From Bartonella tamiae Th239 (GTDB lineage: Bacteria > Pseudomonadota > Alphaproteobacteria > Rhizobiales > Rhizobiaceae), in contig NZ_JH725147.1 in the NCBI RefSeq assembly GCF_000278275.1, forward strand, positions 1,681,063 through 1,745,062: a stretch of DNA of 64,000 nucleotides, written 5' to 3'. The translations under genes and the position numbers were made by a program. Every line of letters begins with the position of its first letter. Position 1 is the stretch's first letter. The notes beneath the pieces were generated by a model. It saw only the letters and a program-made list of their open reading frames with translations, was not told the DNA's origin and did no database searches. Of the stretch, positions 42,837-53,094 are shown in pieces.

Positions 42837-43589
42837 ATGGATTTTTCATTTCTTTGCATGGATGATCTCGATCAGGTTCAAATCCCAGGTTGTTTCGGGG
42901 AACCCGGCGTTAGTCATACCTATCTTGATACACTTATAACAGCTTTTGCCAATACCGCTATTTTGTCGGTATCTAGTCTTATATTAGCGATTATCGTTGG
43001 TGTTTTTTTTGGTACAATGCGAACATTACCCGCCACATCATTCATTAATCGTTTTTTACGTTTTATTTCACATATTTGGATTGAAGTCATGCGCAACATT
43101 CCTCTTCTTGTGCAAATATTTCTATGGTATTTTGTAGTACCTAAAATTTATCCTGTTGCTTTGGGGTTTCCACCTATTTTATTAGTCATTTTCGCGCTTG
43201 GTTTTTTTACCTCAGCACGTATTGCAGAACAAGTACGCTCAGGTATTGAATCCATTCCAAGAGGGCAACGTTATGCAGCAATGGCTATGGGATTTACGAC
43301 TTATCAAACATATCGCTATGTCATTTTACCAAGAGCCATGCGAACAATATTACCACCTTTGATCTCTGAAGCGATGGGAATTGTGAAAAACTCTGCAGTG
43401 GCATTTGCTGTCTCCATTCACGAATTAATGCAATTCCAATATCAATCGATTGAAGAAGTCAGCCATGTTTATGAAAACTATATCGTGGTCACTCTTCTTT
43501 ATGTGATCATTTCATTAGCAATATTTCTTATCATGTCACTCATTGAAAGATCTGTGAAAATTCCTGGATTTCAAAAGGAAGGGCGCTAA
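42837..43589 (+). CDS. gltJ: Glutamate/aspartate ABC transporter permease GltJ
   Basis: Inner-membrane subunit, paired with GltK. The ATG at 42837 (AGGA at 42825-42828) is preferred over an upstream TTG at 42780, which lies just past the hairpin and lacks a ribosome site. It is 250 aa with five or so membrane helices. A HisMQ-type domain carries the EAA-like loop (AAMAMGFTTYQTYRYVILPRAMRTILPPL) and the N-terminal CFGEPGVSHTYLDTLITAFANTAILSV typical of GltJ. Confidence 0.93.
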   Translation: MDFSFLCMDDLDQVQIPGCFGEPGVSHTYLDTLITAFANTAILSVSSLILAIIVGVFFGTMRTLPATSFINRFLRFISHIWIEVMRNIPLLVQIFLWYFVVPKIYPVALGFPPILLVIFALGFFTSARIAEQVRSGIESIPRGQRYAAMAMGFTTYQTYRYVILPRAMRTILPPLISEAMGIVKNSAVAFAVSIHELMQFQYQSIEEVSHVYENYIVVTLLYVIISLAIFLIMSLIERSVKIPGFQKEGR

Positions 43590-43591
43590 TT

Positions 43592-44308
43592 ATGTTCGAT
43601 TTTTTAGGTCCGACAATCGCTCAATATTTTACGTTTGATTTTTCAGGCTTTGACTTTTCATTTTTTACATTTGATGTATTTCGTTCTTACATTTTATCGG
43701 GTCTAATATTCAGTATAGTTTTAACAATTGTCGCTTCAATCTTAGGTCTGATATTGGGAACGCTTTTAGCAATGATGCGATTGTCACCATTTAAAATTAT
43801 CTCAGGAATTGCGACAATTTATATTACGGCCATGCGATCTATTCCTTTAGTCATGGTTATTTTATGGTTTTTTGTTCTTTTGCCTTTTATTACGGGTGAA
43901 TCAATTGGTGCGAACAAATCAGCCTTAATTACATTTACCCTTTTTGAAGCCGCGTATTTTGCTGAAATCATGAGGGCAGGTATTCGCTCAGTATCACAAG
44001 GACAAAAATTTGCAGCTCAAGCTCTTGGCATGACATATTGGCAAAGTATGATTATTGTTATTTTACCTCAAGCATTGAGGAATATGCTTCCTGTTCTTCT
44101 TACGCAGGTCATCATTTTATTTCAAGACACATCACTTGTTTATGCAATCAGTGGCAATGATTTGTTAAAAGGTTTTGATATTTTGGCCAATAATTTTGCT
44201 GTTAAACAAGAAGCATATATACTTGCTGCTGTTTTCTATTTCGTCATCTGTTTTACGTTATCTCAACTCGTGCGTTACGTTCAGAAAAAAGTATCTATTA
44301 TTCGTTAG
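43592..44308 (+). CDS. gltK: Glutamate/aspartate ABC transporter permease GltK
   Basis: Second membrane subunit. The 238-aa protein has a HisMQ domain with [39 protein letters not shown] and the [13 protein letters not shown] coupling loop. Its start lies 2 bp after the gltJ stop. Confidence 0.93.
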   Translation: MFDFLGPTIAQYFTFDFSGFDFSFFTFDVFRSYILSGLIFSIVLTIVASILGLILGTLLAMMRLSPFKIISGIATIYITAMRSIPLVMVILWFFVLLPFITGESIGANKSALITFTLFEAAYFAEIMRAGIRSVSQGQKFAAQALGMTYWQSMIIVILPQALRNMLPVLLTQVIILFQDTSLVYAISGNDLLKGFDILANNFAVKQEAYILAAVFYFVICFTLSQLVRYVQKKVSIIR

Positions 44309-44321
44309 TGAGGAAATCATC

Positions 44322-45068
44322 ATGTCCGACCACATGATTGAAATGAAAAACGTATCTAAATGGTATGGAAAATTCAATGTTTTAAAAGAATGTTCAACAA
44401 CCATTGACAAAGGAGAAGTTGTTGTGGTTTGTGGACCATCAGGTTCAGGAAAATCAACACTTATCAAAACAATTAATGCCCTTGAACCCGTTCAAAAAGG
44501 AGAAATTTGGGTCAGCGGTAGTGCTGTGCATTCTCCTAAAACCAATTTAGCGAAACTACGCAGTCACGTCGGTATGGTGTTTCAACATTTTGAGCTTTTT
44601 CCTCATCTCTCCGTTATGGAAAATTTAACAATTGCCCAAAGAAAAGTTTTACATCGCAATAAAAAGGAAGCGATTGATCATGGCTTAAAATATCTTGATA
44701 GAGTTGGTTTAATTGATCATAAAGACAAATATCCAGGTCAATTATCAGGTGGGCAACAACAACGTGTTGCTATTGCACGGGCATTGACAATGGATCCTAT
44801 AGTCATGCTTTTTGATGAACCAACATCCGCACTTGATCCTGAAATGGTTGGTGAAGTTCTCGATGTGATGGTTGGACTTGCACAAGAAGGCATGACAATG
44901 ATATGCGTCACTCATGAAATGGGTTTTGCACGCAAAGTTTCTCACCGTGTGATATTTATGGATGAAGGTACAATCATCGAGGATTGCCCGTCAGATGATT
45001 TTTTTGCTGATCCTAAAGCACGCACTCCAAGAGCTCAAAATTTTCTTTCAAATATCCTTAGTCATTAA
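44322..45068 (+). CDS. gltL: Glutamate/aspartate ABC transporter ATP-binding protein GltL
   Basis: Energises the GltJK pore. The ATG at 44322 follows GTGAGGA 13 bp after the gltK stop; a longer in-frame start lies inside gltK. The 248-aa ATPase has Walker [10 protein letters not shown], the Q-loop [11 protein letters not shown], the [15 protein letters not shown] signature, and Walker [16 protein letters not shown]. Last gene of the operon. Confidence 0.95.
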   Translation: MSDHMIEMKNVSKWYGKFNVLKECSTTIDKGEVVVVCGPSGSGKSTLIKTINALEPVQKGEIWVSGSAVHSPKTNLAKLRSHVGMVFQHFELFPHLSVMENLTIAQRKVLHRNKKEAIDHGLKYLDRVGLIDHKDKYPGQLSGGQQQRVAIARALTMDPIVMLFDEPTSALDPEMVGEVLDVMVGLAQEGMTMICVTHEMGFARKVSHRVIFMDEGTIIEDCPSDDFFADPKARTPRAQNFLSNILSH

Positions 45069-45362
45069 ATACAAATTTAAAATTTTTTTTAATATTTTAA
45101 AATAGGTAGAATTGTCTTTCATCAAAATCTTATTTTATTTATTTAAGGATAATATCATTTTTATTGAAAATCCAACACAAAAACAACGTGCTTTTCATTA
45201 ATGATAAAATGTAAAACTAATATATTTGAGGCTCAAGACCTCATCTTTGGCAACTACAATGGATTTAAAAACAGTGAATAACTGTTTTGGTCTAAAGGAT
45301 GAAAACTCGATAAGAAAAAACATTAGAAAAAATTTTTCAATCATTTACATATAAAAAGACAA

Positions 45363-46157
45363 TTAGTAACTGCTCTGATTCCCAGACATATCATTTGCTA
45401 AAGAAATAGCCGTACGCCGATCTGCTTCTTCTGATAAAGCAAATGCACGTTCTTGCATTTCTCTGATCCAGTTTTGATCATTATGAGAGGCTTTTTCATA
45501 AGCTGCGGTCATCATAGCAAGACCGCGAACTGTTTTACCTGCCTGAAACAGCATATTGCCAAGCATAGCTTGAGCTGCCGCATTTCCTTTTTTTGCAGAA
45601 AGTTGAAACCAACGTGCGGCCTGAACAGAATTCACATCTCCGCCTTCGCCCGCTAATAACATACGACCCAATCTATATTGCGCTTCGGGATTACCAAAAT
45701 TTGTTGCCGCTTGCATATAAACACTGCGTGCATGAGCAATATCTTTTTTAACAGGTGAGTCGGGGATACCCGTATATAAGTATCCACCAATTTCAACCAA
45801 AGCATCCGAGAGATAGCTTTCATCCTCAGATCCTGGCTCGGCACCGTCCTGTACTATTTTCACAAAAAATTTAAAAGCTGCATAATCATTTTCAGTAACA
45901 CCGTCACCATCAGCATACATACGTGCAAGTTTCCAATTTGCACCAGTATGACCCATTTCAGCAGCATAACGAAGAGCCTTTAAAGCTTGGTCTTTATGAC
46001 CTTTTTTATAGGCAGATATACCTGTTTTAAAGAAATGTAATTGATTATCTGAGTCTGTTTTTTGAGAATTTATATCAAGACATAAACCATTTGAAAGACA
46101 CAATCCAAATGCAACAAAAGTTACACAAGCAATACATCTTTTTTTAAAAACACTCAT
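45363..46157 (-). CDS. exoR: ExoR-like periplasmic Sel1-repeat regulator
   Basis: In Sinorhizobium and Agrobacterium, ExoR is a periplasmic inhibitor of the ExoS(ChvG)/ChvI two-component system. The 264-aa protein has a signal peptide (about 1-26, ending NGLCLD). About four Sel1/TPR-like units follow: ALRYAAEMGHTGANWKLARMYADGDGV, the GIPDSPVKKDIAHARSVYMQAATNFG pair, AQYRLGRMLLAGEG and AAQAMLGNMLF. Length, unit order and these motifs agree with ExoR; a different Sel1 protein remains possible. No exoS or chvI is in the window. It stands alone, divergent from the lipoprotein gene. Confidence 0.65.
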   Translation of the reverse strand: MSVFKKRCIACVTFVAFGLCLSNGLCLDINSQKTDSDNQLHFFKTGISAYKKGHKDQALKALRYAAEMGHTGANWKLARMYADGDGVTENDYAAFKFFVKIVQDGAEPGSEDESYLSDALVEIGGYLYTGIPDSPVKKDIAHARSVYMQAATNFGNPEAQYRLGRMLLAGEGGDVNSVQAARWFQLSAKKGNAAAQAMLGNMLFQAGKTVRGLAMMTAAYEKASHNDQNWIREMQERAFALSEEADRRTAISLANDMSGNQSSY

Positions 46158-46464
46158 AGAACAACTTCCAAATCCACCCCTGCCATTTCATTGCTTTTAA
46201 GCAGCACACTGACAAATTGTATTGGCTTTGTGGTCGCAATGAGGCATTTTTCTTTTCAAAACACCTAGCATGATAAAGAGAAAATTTGTGTTGCTAATAC
46301 GCAACATTTTGCACTGTTTCAGTATTTGGTTAACGTATAGAAAAGAGAGTTTTTGAATTTACATTAATGCTACATTTATATAAAAGCTTTAAGAATAATG
46401 GTAACAATCCATGAGAAATATTAATTTATATATAGCGAACTGCGTACATGTTGGGCAAAATAAA

Positions 46465-46698
46465 ATGATGAATAGACGTTATCGTATGGCACTATGTTTG
46501 CTTTTAACTGCATTTTTATCAGCATGCAGCACTTTGGAAAAGCAAGATGAAATCAATAGCGACCTTGCGACAACAGGTTATTGGTATTTAGGCGATAATG
46601 GACAGCGCCAATGGAGAACTCTTAGTCCTTCTCAAATCACGACAGAAACGCCAGTTGTACAAAAAAATTATGCGTCTCCAGTAGGAAGCAATATGTAA
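46465..46698 (+). CDS. Small lipoprotein of unknown function
   Basis: The start at 46465 (MMNRRYRMALCLLLTAFLSAC) places a standard lipoprotein signal at the N-terminus. An in-frame ATG at 46411 would add 18 residues with no clear ribosome site. The lipobox is LSAC at Cys21. The mature 57 residues are polar and carry YWYLGDNGQRQWRTLSPSQI, which I cannot assign. The gene converges on valS with a shared terminator. Confidence 0.7.
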   Translation: MMNRRYRMALCLLLTAFLSACSTLEKQDEINSDLATTGYWYLGDNGQRQWRTLSPSQITTETPVVQKNYASPVGSNM

Positions 46699-46725
46699 AA
46701 CCGCCTAAAATAATAAGGCGGTTTT
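46697..46725. terminator. Bidirectional terminator between the small lipoprotein gene and valS
   Basis: A perfect 10-bp stem (AAAACCGCCT / AGGCGGTTTT) with a 9-nt A/T loop. The stem-end A/T runs give U tracts in both directions. It begins at the lipoprotein stop codon. Confidence 0.88.
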
Positions 46726-46763
46726 CATATGATCATTTAATTGATCAAAGCCAAACAAAAGGT

Positions 46764-49487
46764 TTAATCTAAACGTGATTTTGCCGATGAAACTTTTTCT
46801 TTCATTTGCATAAGTTCGACAAGTTTTTGTCTATCACTTTCAACAATATCTGGACGAGCATTGGCTATAAATTTAGGGTTCCCAAGTTTTTGATTGATTT
46901 TTGATATGTCTAAATCGATTTTGTTGATTTCCTTTTCTAAACGCTTTTTTTCTGCATCAAGATCGATAAGACGACCTAAAGGCAAGCAATATACAGTATC
47001 TCCTAAAACTATTTGTGCAGAAGATTCAGGAACCTCATCTGAATAATCAAGCGTTTCTATTCGGGACAATCGTTTTATAGCTGCCATATGCGTTTGTATT
47101 TTTTGTTTGATTAGATCATCTGCACCCACAATAACAAGTGGTGCTTGCGCTCCAGCTGGAACATTCATCTCTGATCGCACCGAACGAATGCCACTGATAA
47201 GATCAATCAACCAATTTATATCATCTGCTGCATCTTCATCATAAAAATCAACACTTGGCCAATCTGCCAATGCCAGCATTGTTTTGCGCGGTTTTTCAGA
47301 CGACGCAGTGAGTGCCCAAAGCTCTTCTGTCATATAGGGCATAAAAGGGTGAAGTAATTTATAGACTTCATCAAGAACAAAAGAAACACAACCCTGTGCC
47401 TCAGTTTTTGCATGATTATCATCACCATTGAATATCGGTTTTAAAAGTTCTAGATACCAATCACAAAGAAAATTCCAGATGAAACGATAAAGAAAGCTAG
47501 CCGCGTCATTAAAACGATATGTTTCAATCGCTTTGGTGACAGTTTCTACAGTTCTAGAAAGCTCTGTTAAAATCCATTTATTTAATGGTAGTGTGATCGT
47601 CTTAAGGTTAAAATTGGGGTCATGCTGAACCCCATTCATTTGAGCAAAACGTGTGGCATTCCATAATTTGGTTCCAAAATTACGATAGCCAGCGATACGT
47701 GCTGGATCAAGTTTTACATCTCGACCCTGTGCTGCCATAATTGCAAGTGTAAAACGCAAAGCGTCTGCGCCATACTCATCAATCAGTTCTAAAGGGTCGA
47801 TCACATTGCCCTTTGACTTAGACATTTTTGCACCATTTTTATCACGCACCAAAGCATGCATATAAATATTATGAAATGGAACATCCCCCATAAAGTGAAT
47901 GCCCATCATCATCATCCGTGCGACCCAAAAAAAGAGAATGTCAAAACCTGTAACGACAACGCTTGTAGGATAATATGTGCTTAACTCTAATGTTTTATCT
48001 GGCCAGCCAAGTGTAGAAAAAGGCCATAAAGCAGAAGAGAACCATGTATCTAAAACATCCAAATCCCGAATAAGTTCAACATCTTTGCCATAGTGTTTTT
48101 TGGCCTCAAGAATGGCGTCATTTTCGCTTTTCTCAACAAATATAGTGCCATCAGGTCCATACCATGCTGGAATTTGATGTCCCCACCATAATTGACGAGA
48201 AATACACCAAGGTTCAATATTTTCCATCCAATGATAATAAGTTTTTTCCCAATTTTTGGGCGTGATTGTAGTTTGACCCTTTTTGACAGCCTCAAGTGCC
48301 GGTTCAGCAAGCTTTGCAGCATTAACATACCACTGATCTGTTAATAATGGCTCAATGGGAACACCGCCACGGTCACCATGTGGCACCATATGAGGATGGT
48401 CCTCACTATGGCTTAAAAAGCCCCCCTCTTCCATTATTTCCAAAATTTTTTGTCTGGCGATAAAACGTTCAGTCATATCTAATGCATCGATCAGTAAATC
48501 GAGTGATTGGGATGATGGCAATCCATCCATAAATTCTTCATTATTACGCAAAAATATCTGAGCCTTTTGTGTCATAATATTAATGACACGCAAATTGTTA
48601 CGCCGGCCGACTTCAAAATCGTTAAAATCATGTGCTGGAGTGATCTTAACGGCACCAGACCCTGCTTCAGGATCTGCATAATCATCTCCAACAATGGGAA
48701 GTAACCGCCCGACAAATGGAAGAACTGCATTTTTTCCTATAAGGCTTTTATAGCGAGCATCATCAGGATTAACAGCAATACCAGTATCACCAAGCATAGT
48801 TTCTGGTCGTGTCGTTGCTACAATTATAAAAGTTGTCTCGTCATAAGGATCAAAGATTTTTCCTTCCAAAGGATAACGAAAATGCCAAAGATGCCCATGG
48901 ATTTCTTTTTGCTCAACCTCAAGATCAGAAATAGCGGTTAAAAGCTTTGGATCCCAATTGACCAGTCGTTTATCTTTATAAATTAATCCTTGTTTATAAA
49001 GAGATACAAAGACTTCTAAAACAGCCTTAGAAAGCCCTTCGTCCATTGTAAAACGTTCACGCGACCAATCACATGATGCACCTAGCCGACGCAATTGGTT
49101 TGCGATTAAGCCACCTGATTCTTCTCGCCATCGCCAAATACGTTCCACAAATTTTTCACGCCCCATTTCCTGTCGGCTTGGTTCATTGCGTTCTAAAAGT
49201 TGTCTTTCCACAACCATTTGTGTGGCGATGCCAGCATGATCCATTCCTGGTTGCCATAGGACATTTTTGCCACGCATACGTTCAAAACGCACCATAATGT
49301 CCTGTATCGTATTATTTAGTGCATGCCCCATATGTAAGGAACCTGTGACATTGGGTGGCGGTATAACAATACTAAACGCTTGCGCATTGGGATTAGCACC
49401 TGCACCGGCTTTAAAAGCGCCATTATCTTCCCAAGCTTTTGCAATACGAGGTTCAGTTACCCTTGCATCATAATTTTTTTCTAACAT
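46764..49487 (-). CDS. valS: Valyl-tRNA synthetase
   Basis: Class I synthetase with editing of Thr. It is 907 aa, with the HIGH-type motif in PPNVTGSLHMGHAL, the KMSKSKGNVIDPLELI motif, the CP1 editing domain (ATTRPETMLGDTGIAVNP) and a C-terminal coiled coil (about 845-905, RLIDLDAEKKRLEKEINKID). It is a stand-alone gene at the end of the pcm-tolC-popZ-valS group, all on the minus strand. Confidence 0.98.
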   Translation of the reverse strand: MLEKNYDARVTEPRIAKAWEDNGAFKAGAGANPNAQAFSIVIPPPNVTGSLHMGHALNNTIQDIMVRFERMRGKNVLWQPGMDHAGIATQMVVERQLLERNEPSRQEMGREKFVERIWRWREESGGLIANQLRRLGASCDWSRERFTMDEGLSKAVLEVFVSLYKQGLIYKDKRLVNWDPKLLTAISDLEVEQKEIHGHLWHFRYPLEGKIFDPYDETTFIIVATTRPETMLGDTGIAVNPDDARYKSLIGKNAVLPFVGRLLPIVGDDYADPEAGSGAVKITPAHDFNDFEVGRRNNLRVINIMTQKAQIFLRNNEEFMDGLPSSQSLDLLIDALDMTERFIARQKILEIMEEGGFLSHSEDHPHMVPHGDRGGVPIEPLLTDQWYVNAAKLAEPALEAVKKGQTTITPKNWEKTYYHWMENIEPWCISRQLWWGHQIPAWYGPDGTIFVEKSENDAILEAKKHYGKDVELIRDLDVLDTWFSSALWPFSTLGWPDKTLELSTYYPTSVVVTGFDILFFWVARMMMMGIHFMGDVPFHNIYMHALVRDKNGAKMSKSKGNVIDPLELIDEYGADALRFTLAIMAAQGRDVKLDPARIAGYRNFGTKLWNATRFAQMNGVQHDPNFNLKTITLPLNKWILTELSRTVETVTKAIETYRFNDAASFLYRFIWNFLCDWYLELLKPIFNGDDNHAKTEAQGCVSFVLDEVYKLLHPFMPYMTEELWALTASSEKPRKTMLALADWPSVDFYDEDAADDINWLIDLISGIRSVRSEMNVPAGAQAPLVIVGADDLIKQKIQTHMAAIKRLSRIETLDYSDEVPESSAQIVLGDTVYCLPLGRLIDLDAEKKRLEKEINKIDLDISKINQKLGNPKFIANARPDIVESDRQKLVELMQMKEKVSSAKSRLD

Positions 49488-49844
49488 TATCTATCCAGTG
49501 GCTCATTACGGCGGAATCAATTTATACGCTTATCAAAAGATATGTGAGATCAAATTAAAATCATCTCATATTGTCACCTTATAGGAAATGAAAGGACTTT
49601 TTTAAAGACCATTTCATCAGTCAAAAAAAGGATTCAATCCTATGAAAACTTATAATAGTTTTCTTTTATATCATGAAGAATATCTTTGATAGCAGATGAC
49701 AATGCTATATTTAAGTCACATATCAATAAGCAAGCACCAATCATCCCACAAACTTAATATTATAAATATGGAAACTACCAAAAATCATATTCAGACTGTA
49801 AAACATAAGTGAAACTTTTCCGAAAATCTTATAAAGAAGCTTAT
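49488..49844. other. Intergenic region valS-popZ
   Basis: 357 bp of AT-rich DNA upstream of valS. A short inverted element (AAGCTTATCTAAGCT) near the popZ stop is too weak to call a terminator. No frame or RNA was recognised. Confidence 0.55.
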
Positions 49845-50369
49845 CTAAGCTGATGTATAATATCCACGCAATGCCTTTATAACTTCTTCACGAACAATTT
49901 TTTCAACAAGAATAGGAAGTTGCTTTTCCATCCAACCATTCAAAACTTTACGAAGGTCTTCTTCAGCGATCGTTTCTACATTTTTAACAAAAGAAGACTC
50001 ATCAGTGGTTTTTGAATGAAACTTCTGTTTTTCATTTAAAGAATCAATTTCAAAATGACTGTCATTATCTGAAACACGCCTACTATAGCTTTGTTGATTT
50101 TTAAGGCGAAATGAATCAAGTTCAGGATCTAAAGCAAGACCAATACGCGCAGCTAATGCTTCCATAGCGTCATCAACGGATAATGAATCATATTGATCTT
50201 GTTGAAAATCATCATTAACCGCCTTCGTTTTATTCATATGATGATCTTTTTGATTGGCTAAATATTCTTTATCCTGTGCCGTATTTTCTTCTATAATTTC
50301 CCGGATAGAGGTTAATATTTCATCCATGGTTGGCTCACGCATTGCACTTGAACTTTGTGCCATCCCCAT
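49845..50369 (-). CDS. popZ: Polar organizing protein PopZ (DUF2497)
   Basis: Pole-localised scaffold that self-assembles and recruits chromosome-partition and cell-cycle factors in alphaproteobacteria. The 174-aa protein has the two hallmarks: the N-terminal EPTMDEILTSIREII helix and the C-terminal oligomerisation helices (LRKVLNGWMEKQLPILVEKIVREEVIKAL). Between them is a variable, Asp/Asn/Gln-rich linker of about 110 residues. ATGs at 50369 and 50363 are both possible. Position between valS and tolC is the usual rhizobial one. Confidence 0.9.
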   Translation of the reverse strand: MGMAQSSSAMREPTMDEILTSIREIIEENTAQDKEYLANQKDHHMNKTKAVNDDFQQDQYDSLSVDDAMEALAARIGLALDPELDSFRLKNQQSYSRRVSDNDSHFEIDSLNEKQKFHSKTTDESSFVKNVETIAEEDLRKVLNGWMEKQLPILVEKIVREEVIKALRGYYTSA

Positions 50370-50525
50370 AACCCCTTAATTTAAAAATCTAGTAAAAGAA
50401 TCATACATTATTATTAGCAAACTTAATCAAACTATAAAATGATTGAGAGACGTACAGCAAAAACAACACACAACTTTCTTTACTAAAAAAATGGAATAGC
50501 TTATTTTAAATCCAATTGGTATTCA

Positions 50526-50558
50526 TAAAAAAACGCCGCATTCACGGCGTTAAAAAAA
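50526..50558 (-). terminator. Terminator of tolC
   Basis: A perfect 7-bp GC-rich stem (AACGCCG / CGGCGTT) with a CATTCA loop, flanked by A7 on the left, which gives the U tract on the minus strand. It lies about 35 bp beyond the tolC stop. Confidence 0.85.
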
Positions 50559-50589
50559 TTAAAAAATTATTTATCGACAAATGATGTCA

Positions 50590-51945
50590 TTAGCGTCCAT
50601 CAGGTGTGCGTAAACCAATCCATTTATCTTTTACAGCCCGGTTATGTTCTTCTGGATTATAGGTCACAACTTGTAATCCTAAACGATCTGCTGTCATTTT
50701 TCCAATTGCTGATTGAACATTATAGCTGGCAACAACAACATTTCTTTCTGCCGTTACCAAAGAAATCTGAGCATTAATTAACTGTGAACGCGATTCCAAA
50801 ACATCTAATGTCGTGGCTTGACCAACACGATTTTCTTCAACACGACCATTTAAAGCAATCTGTGCAGCTCTAACACTGTCACGATATGCAATTACTGATG
50901 CACGCGCACCTTCAAGTTGTGACCAAGAAGATGCCAAATTTTCACGCACACTGTCTTGTGCCATATCAAGTTGTATACGTGCCTGCCCTAATTGCTCTTT
51001 TGATTGTCGAATTTGTGCAGATGTACGACCGCCCTGATAAATTGGAACATTCAAGGATAAACCTACAGAATTGGATGTACCGCTAACACCTGGACCATTA
51101 TAAGTTTCATTATAAGATGTACTTGCTGAAATATCCAATTGAGGCATCAATGCACCTTCCTTGGCTTTAACATTATATGAGCTTGCATCAATTAAATAAC
51201 GTGCATACAAAATTGCAGGATGAGTTGAAGCCCCAATTTTATATCCGACATCAGGTGTTTTAGGAATTTGGTTTGCCACAGGAGGACGCTCAAGCTTATC
51301 TGGATCATCACGGATGACTTGTCGATATACAGCTTCTGCTGATTGAACATCGGCCTGTGCAAGGCTCAATTCTGAAACTGCAACCGAACGAGCAGCTTCA
51401 GATTGCGCAAGATCAGTGCGTGTACCCTCACCGACATCAAGTTTTGCCCGATCAGAACGAACCTGTTCTTCTAAAGCGGCAAGATTTTCTCGTCTTAAAT
51501 CTGCGATACGACGATATTGAAACACATCTGCATATGCTGTTGCTGCATTTACTAAGATATTTTGTTCGGTATTTCGTAAAAATTCACGTTGTGCTTGTGC
51601 TTTCACTTCAGCAGACGCAACGGTATTTTTTGTCACAAAACCATCAAACACTTTTTGGCTTAATTGAATACCGATAGAACCCGTAGTTGTGTAATATTTT
51701 GTTGTAGGAGTTCGTCCGCGACCGTAAGTACCGAATCCTTCAATTTGAGGACGAAAATTTGATTTTGCGATTGCAATATCCTCATCCAAAATGCGTGTAC
51801 CAGCTCTTTCGCTATTTAAATTTCCATTATTCGTATAGGCTTTAGCAAGAGCCCCCATCAAAGTCTCAGCATGCGCAGAACCCGACGTAAAAACGGCGCC
51901 CGAAAGTAATAAAGCCGTTAAAAGAGCCTTTTTTGATTTTACCAC
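50590..51945 (-). CDS. tolC: TolC-family outer-membrane efflux/secretion channel
   Basis: Outer-membrane trimeric duct for RND efflux pumps and type I secretion. The 451-aa precursor has a signal peptide (cleavage near SAHA). The two-fold OEP repeat is visible, with helical hairpins (GYKIGASTHPAILYARYLIDASSYNVKAKEGALMPQLDIS) and GQATTLDVLESRSQLINAQISLVTAERNVVVASYNVQSAIG. No pump gene is adjacent, so it probably serves several partners. It is 148 bp downstream of the pcm-like gene. Confidence 0.93.
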   Translation of the reverse strand: MVKSKKALLTALLLSGAVFTSGSAHAETLMGALAKAYTNNGNLNSERAGTRILDEDIAIAKSNFRPQIEGFGTYGRGRTPTTKYYTTTGSIGIQLSQKVFDGFVTKNTVASAEVKAQAQREFLRNTEQNILVNAATAYADVFQYRRIADLRRENLAALEEQVRSDRAKLDVGEGTRTDLAQSEAARSVAVSELSLAQADVQSAEAVYRQVIRDDPDKLERPPVANQIPKTPDVGYKIGASTHPAILYARYLIDASSYNVKAKEGALMPQLDISASTSYNETYNGPGVSGTSNSVGLSLNVPIYQGGRTSAQIRQSKEQLGQARIQLDMAQDSVRENLASSWSQLEGARASVIAYRDSVRAAQIALNGRVEENRVGQATTLDVLESRSQLINAQISLVTAERNVVVASYNVQSAIGKMTADRLGLQVVTYNPEEHNRAVKDKWIGLRTPDGR

Positions 51946-52053
51946 AGCTATACCTCTACCAAATAATTCTATAAAATATAAATGCCCATTTAAAGATTCA
52001 TTTTATTCTTTATCGCATTCAAAACAAATTGCAATCTATGGAAACATTAAATT

Positions 52054-52078
52054 TTAAAAACGTTGCATATACGCAACC
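52054..52078 (-). terminator. Probable terminator after the pcm-like gene
   Basis: A GTTGC...GCAAC stem of 5 bp with an additional inner A/T pairing. On the minus strand it is followed by GTTTTTAAAATTT. It lies 15 bp past the stop. Short stem, so moderate support. Confidence 0.5.
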
Positions 52079-52092
52079 CTTTAATCGTATCA

Positions 52093-52767
52093 TCAAAACA
52101 CAAATTCAGGTATCTTTAAAAAATCTGCAAGTGGTTGAATAGCCAAATTAAAAAGACGCCTTGATGATACGACACCGTCTTCTTTGATATAAACCCTAGC
52201 AATACCAGCATTTCCTTGGCCTTCAACAACAACAAGTCGGCCACCTTCTTTAAGCTGTTTCAAAAGATCATCTGGTATAAAATCGACTGAACCTTCTAGA
52301 AAAATCACATCATATGGAGCTTCTTTAGAAAAGCCCACATGTAAGTCACCCAAAACTACAGCAACATTATCGAAACCATTATCATTTAGTAGTTTTACAG
52401 CATTTTTGGAAAGTTTTTCATCACTTTCCAAGGCAATAACGGAGCGCGCAAGTTGAGAAAACAGTGCGGCACTGTATCCATTACCTGTGCCAATATCGAG
52501 AACAACATCATCAGCCTTTATATCAGCTGCTTGAATAAGCTTGGCTAAAGCTGCAGGTTTCATCATGTAACGGGAAGAATTGTTTGAATTTTTATCTGTA
52601 AGAGGAATATCTTGATCGAGATAACTTAAATTTATCAAGGTTTCTGGAACGAATCTTTCTCGTTCTACAGTCAAAAAGGCCGCCAAAACAGGCAACTTCG
52701 TAACATCAACAGTACGAATTTGGTTATCAACCATTTTAAGACGAAGCTGTGCAAAATCAGTAGTCAT
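52093..52767 (-). CDS. Protein-L-isoaspartate O-methyltransferase family protein
   Basis: SAM-dependent methyltransferase of the PCMT family, which starts repair of isoaspartyl residues. It is 224 aa, with motif I VVLDIGTGNGYSAALFSQLA (about 80-100), ALESDE, and the post-I region. The usual substrate-loop Thr/Ser-rich signature (TISQPYIVA) is replaced by NSSRYMMKPAALAKLI. The short rhizobial tolC-linked type often shows this, so repair activity is not assured. A SAM methyltransferase fold is certain. Confidence 0.85.
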   Translation of the reverse strand: MTTDFAQLRLKMVDNQIRTVDVTKLPVLAAFLTVERERFVPETLINLSYLDQDIPLTDKNSNNSSRYMMKPAALAKLIQAADIKADDVVLDIGTGNGYSAALFSQLARSVIALESDEKLSKNAVKLLNDNGFDNVAVVLGDLHVGFSKEAPYDVIFLEGSVDFIPDDLLKQLKEGGRLVVVEGQGNAGIARVYIKEDGVVSSRRLFNLAIQPLADFLKIPEFVF

Positions 52768-53020
52768 ACCCTGACCTTTCCTTCTTCACATCTGTGTTTT
52801 ATGAAAACATTCATCACAGTGGAATAACAATATGCGACTTAAGTTAAGAAATAATGCTTATCGGTTTCGCAAAAAACAGCCTGCCCGTCAATGACAAGTT
52901 TATGCAATAATGAGAAATTAAATAATATAATCTACTGGAATTTGTTTTTTCAAAAGCTAAAACTGATCGTCAGCTATTGATACTGTGACATTCTATAACT
53001 TAATCACTTTGCATTTTAAG

Positions 53021-53094
53021 TGGAGGCCTCGCCCGGAATCGAACCGGGATACAAGGATTTGCAGTCCTCTGCGTAACCATTCCGCCACGAGGCC
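53021..53094 (-). tRNA. tRNA-Cys (GCA)
   Basis: Cloverleaf on the minus strand: acceptor GGCCTCG/CGAGGCC, discriminator T, encoded CCA (53021-53023), T-arm GGTTCGATTCC. The anticodon loop CTGCAAA has anticodon GCA at 53060-53062. Length is 74 nt including CCA. Confidence 0.97.
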
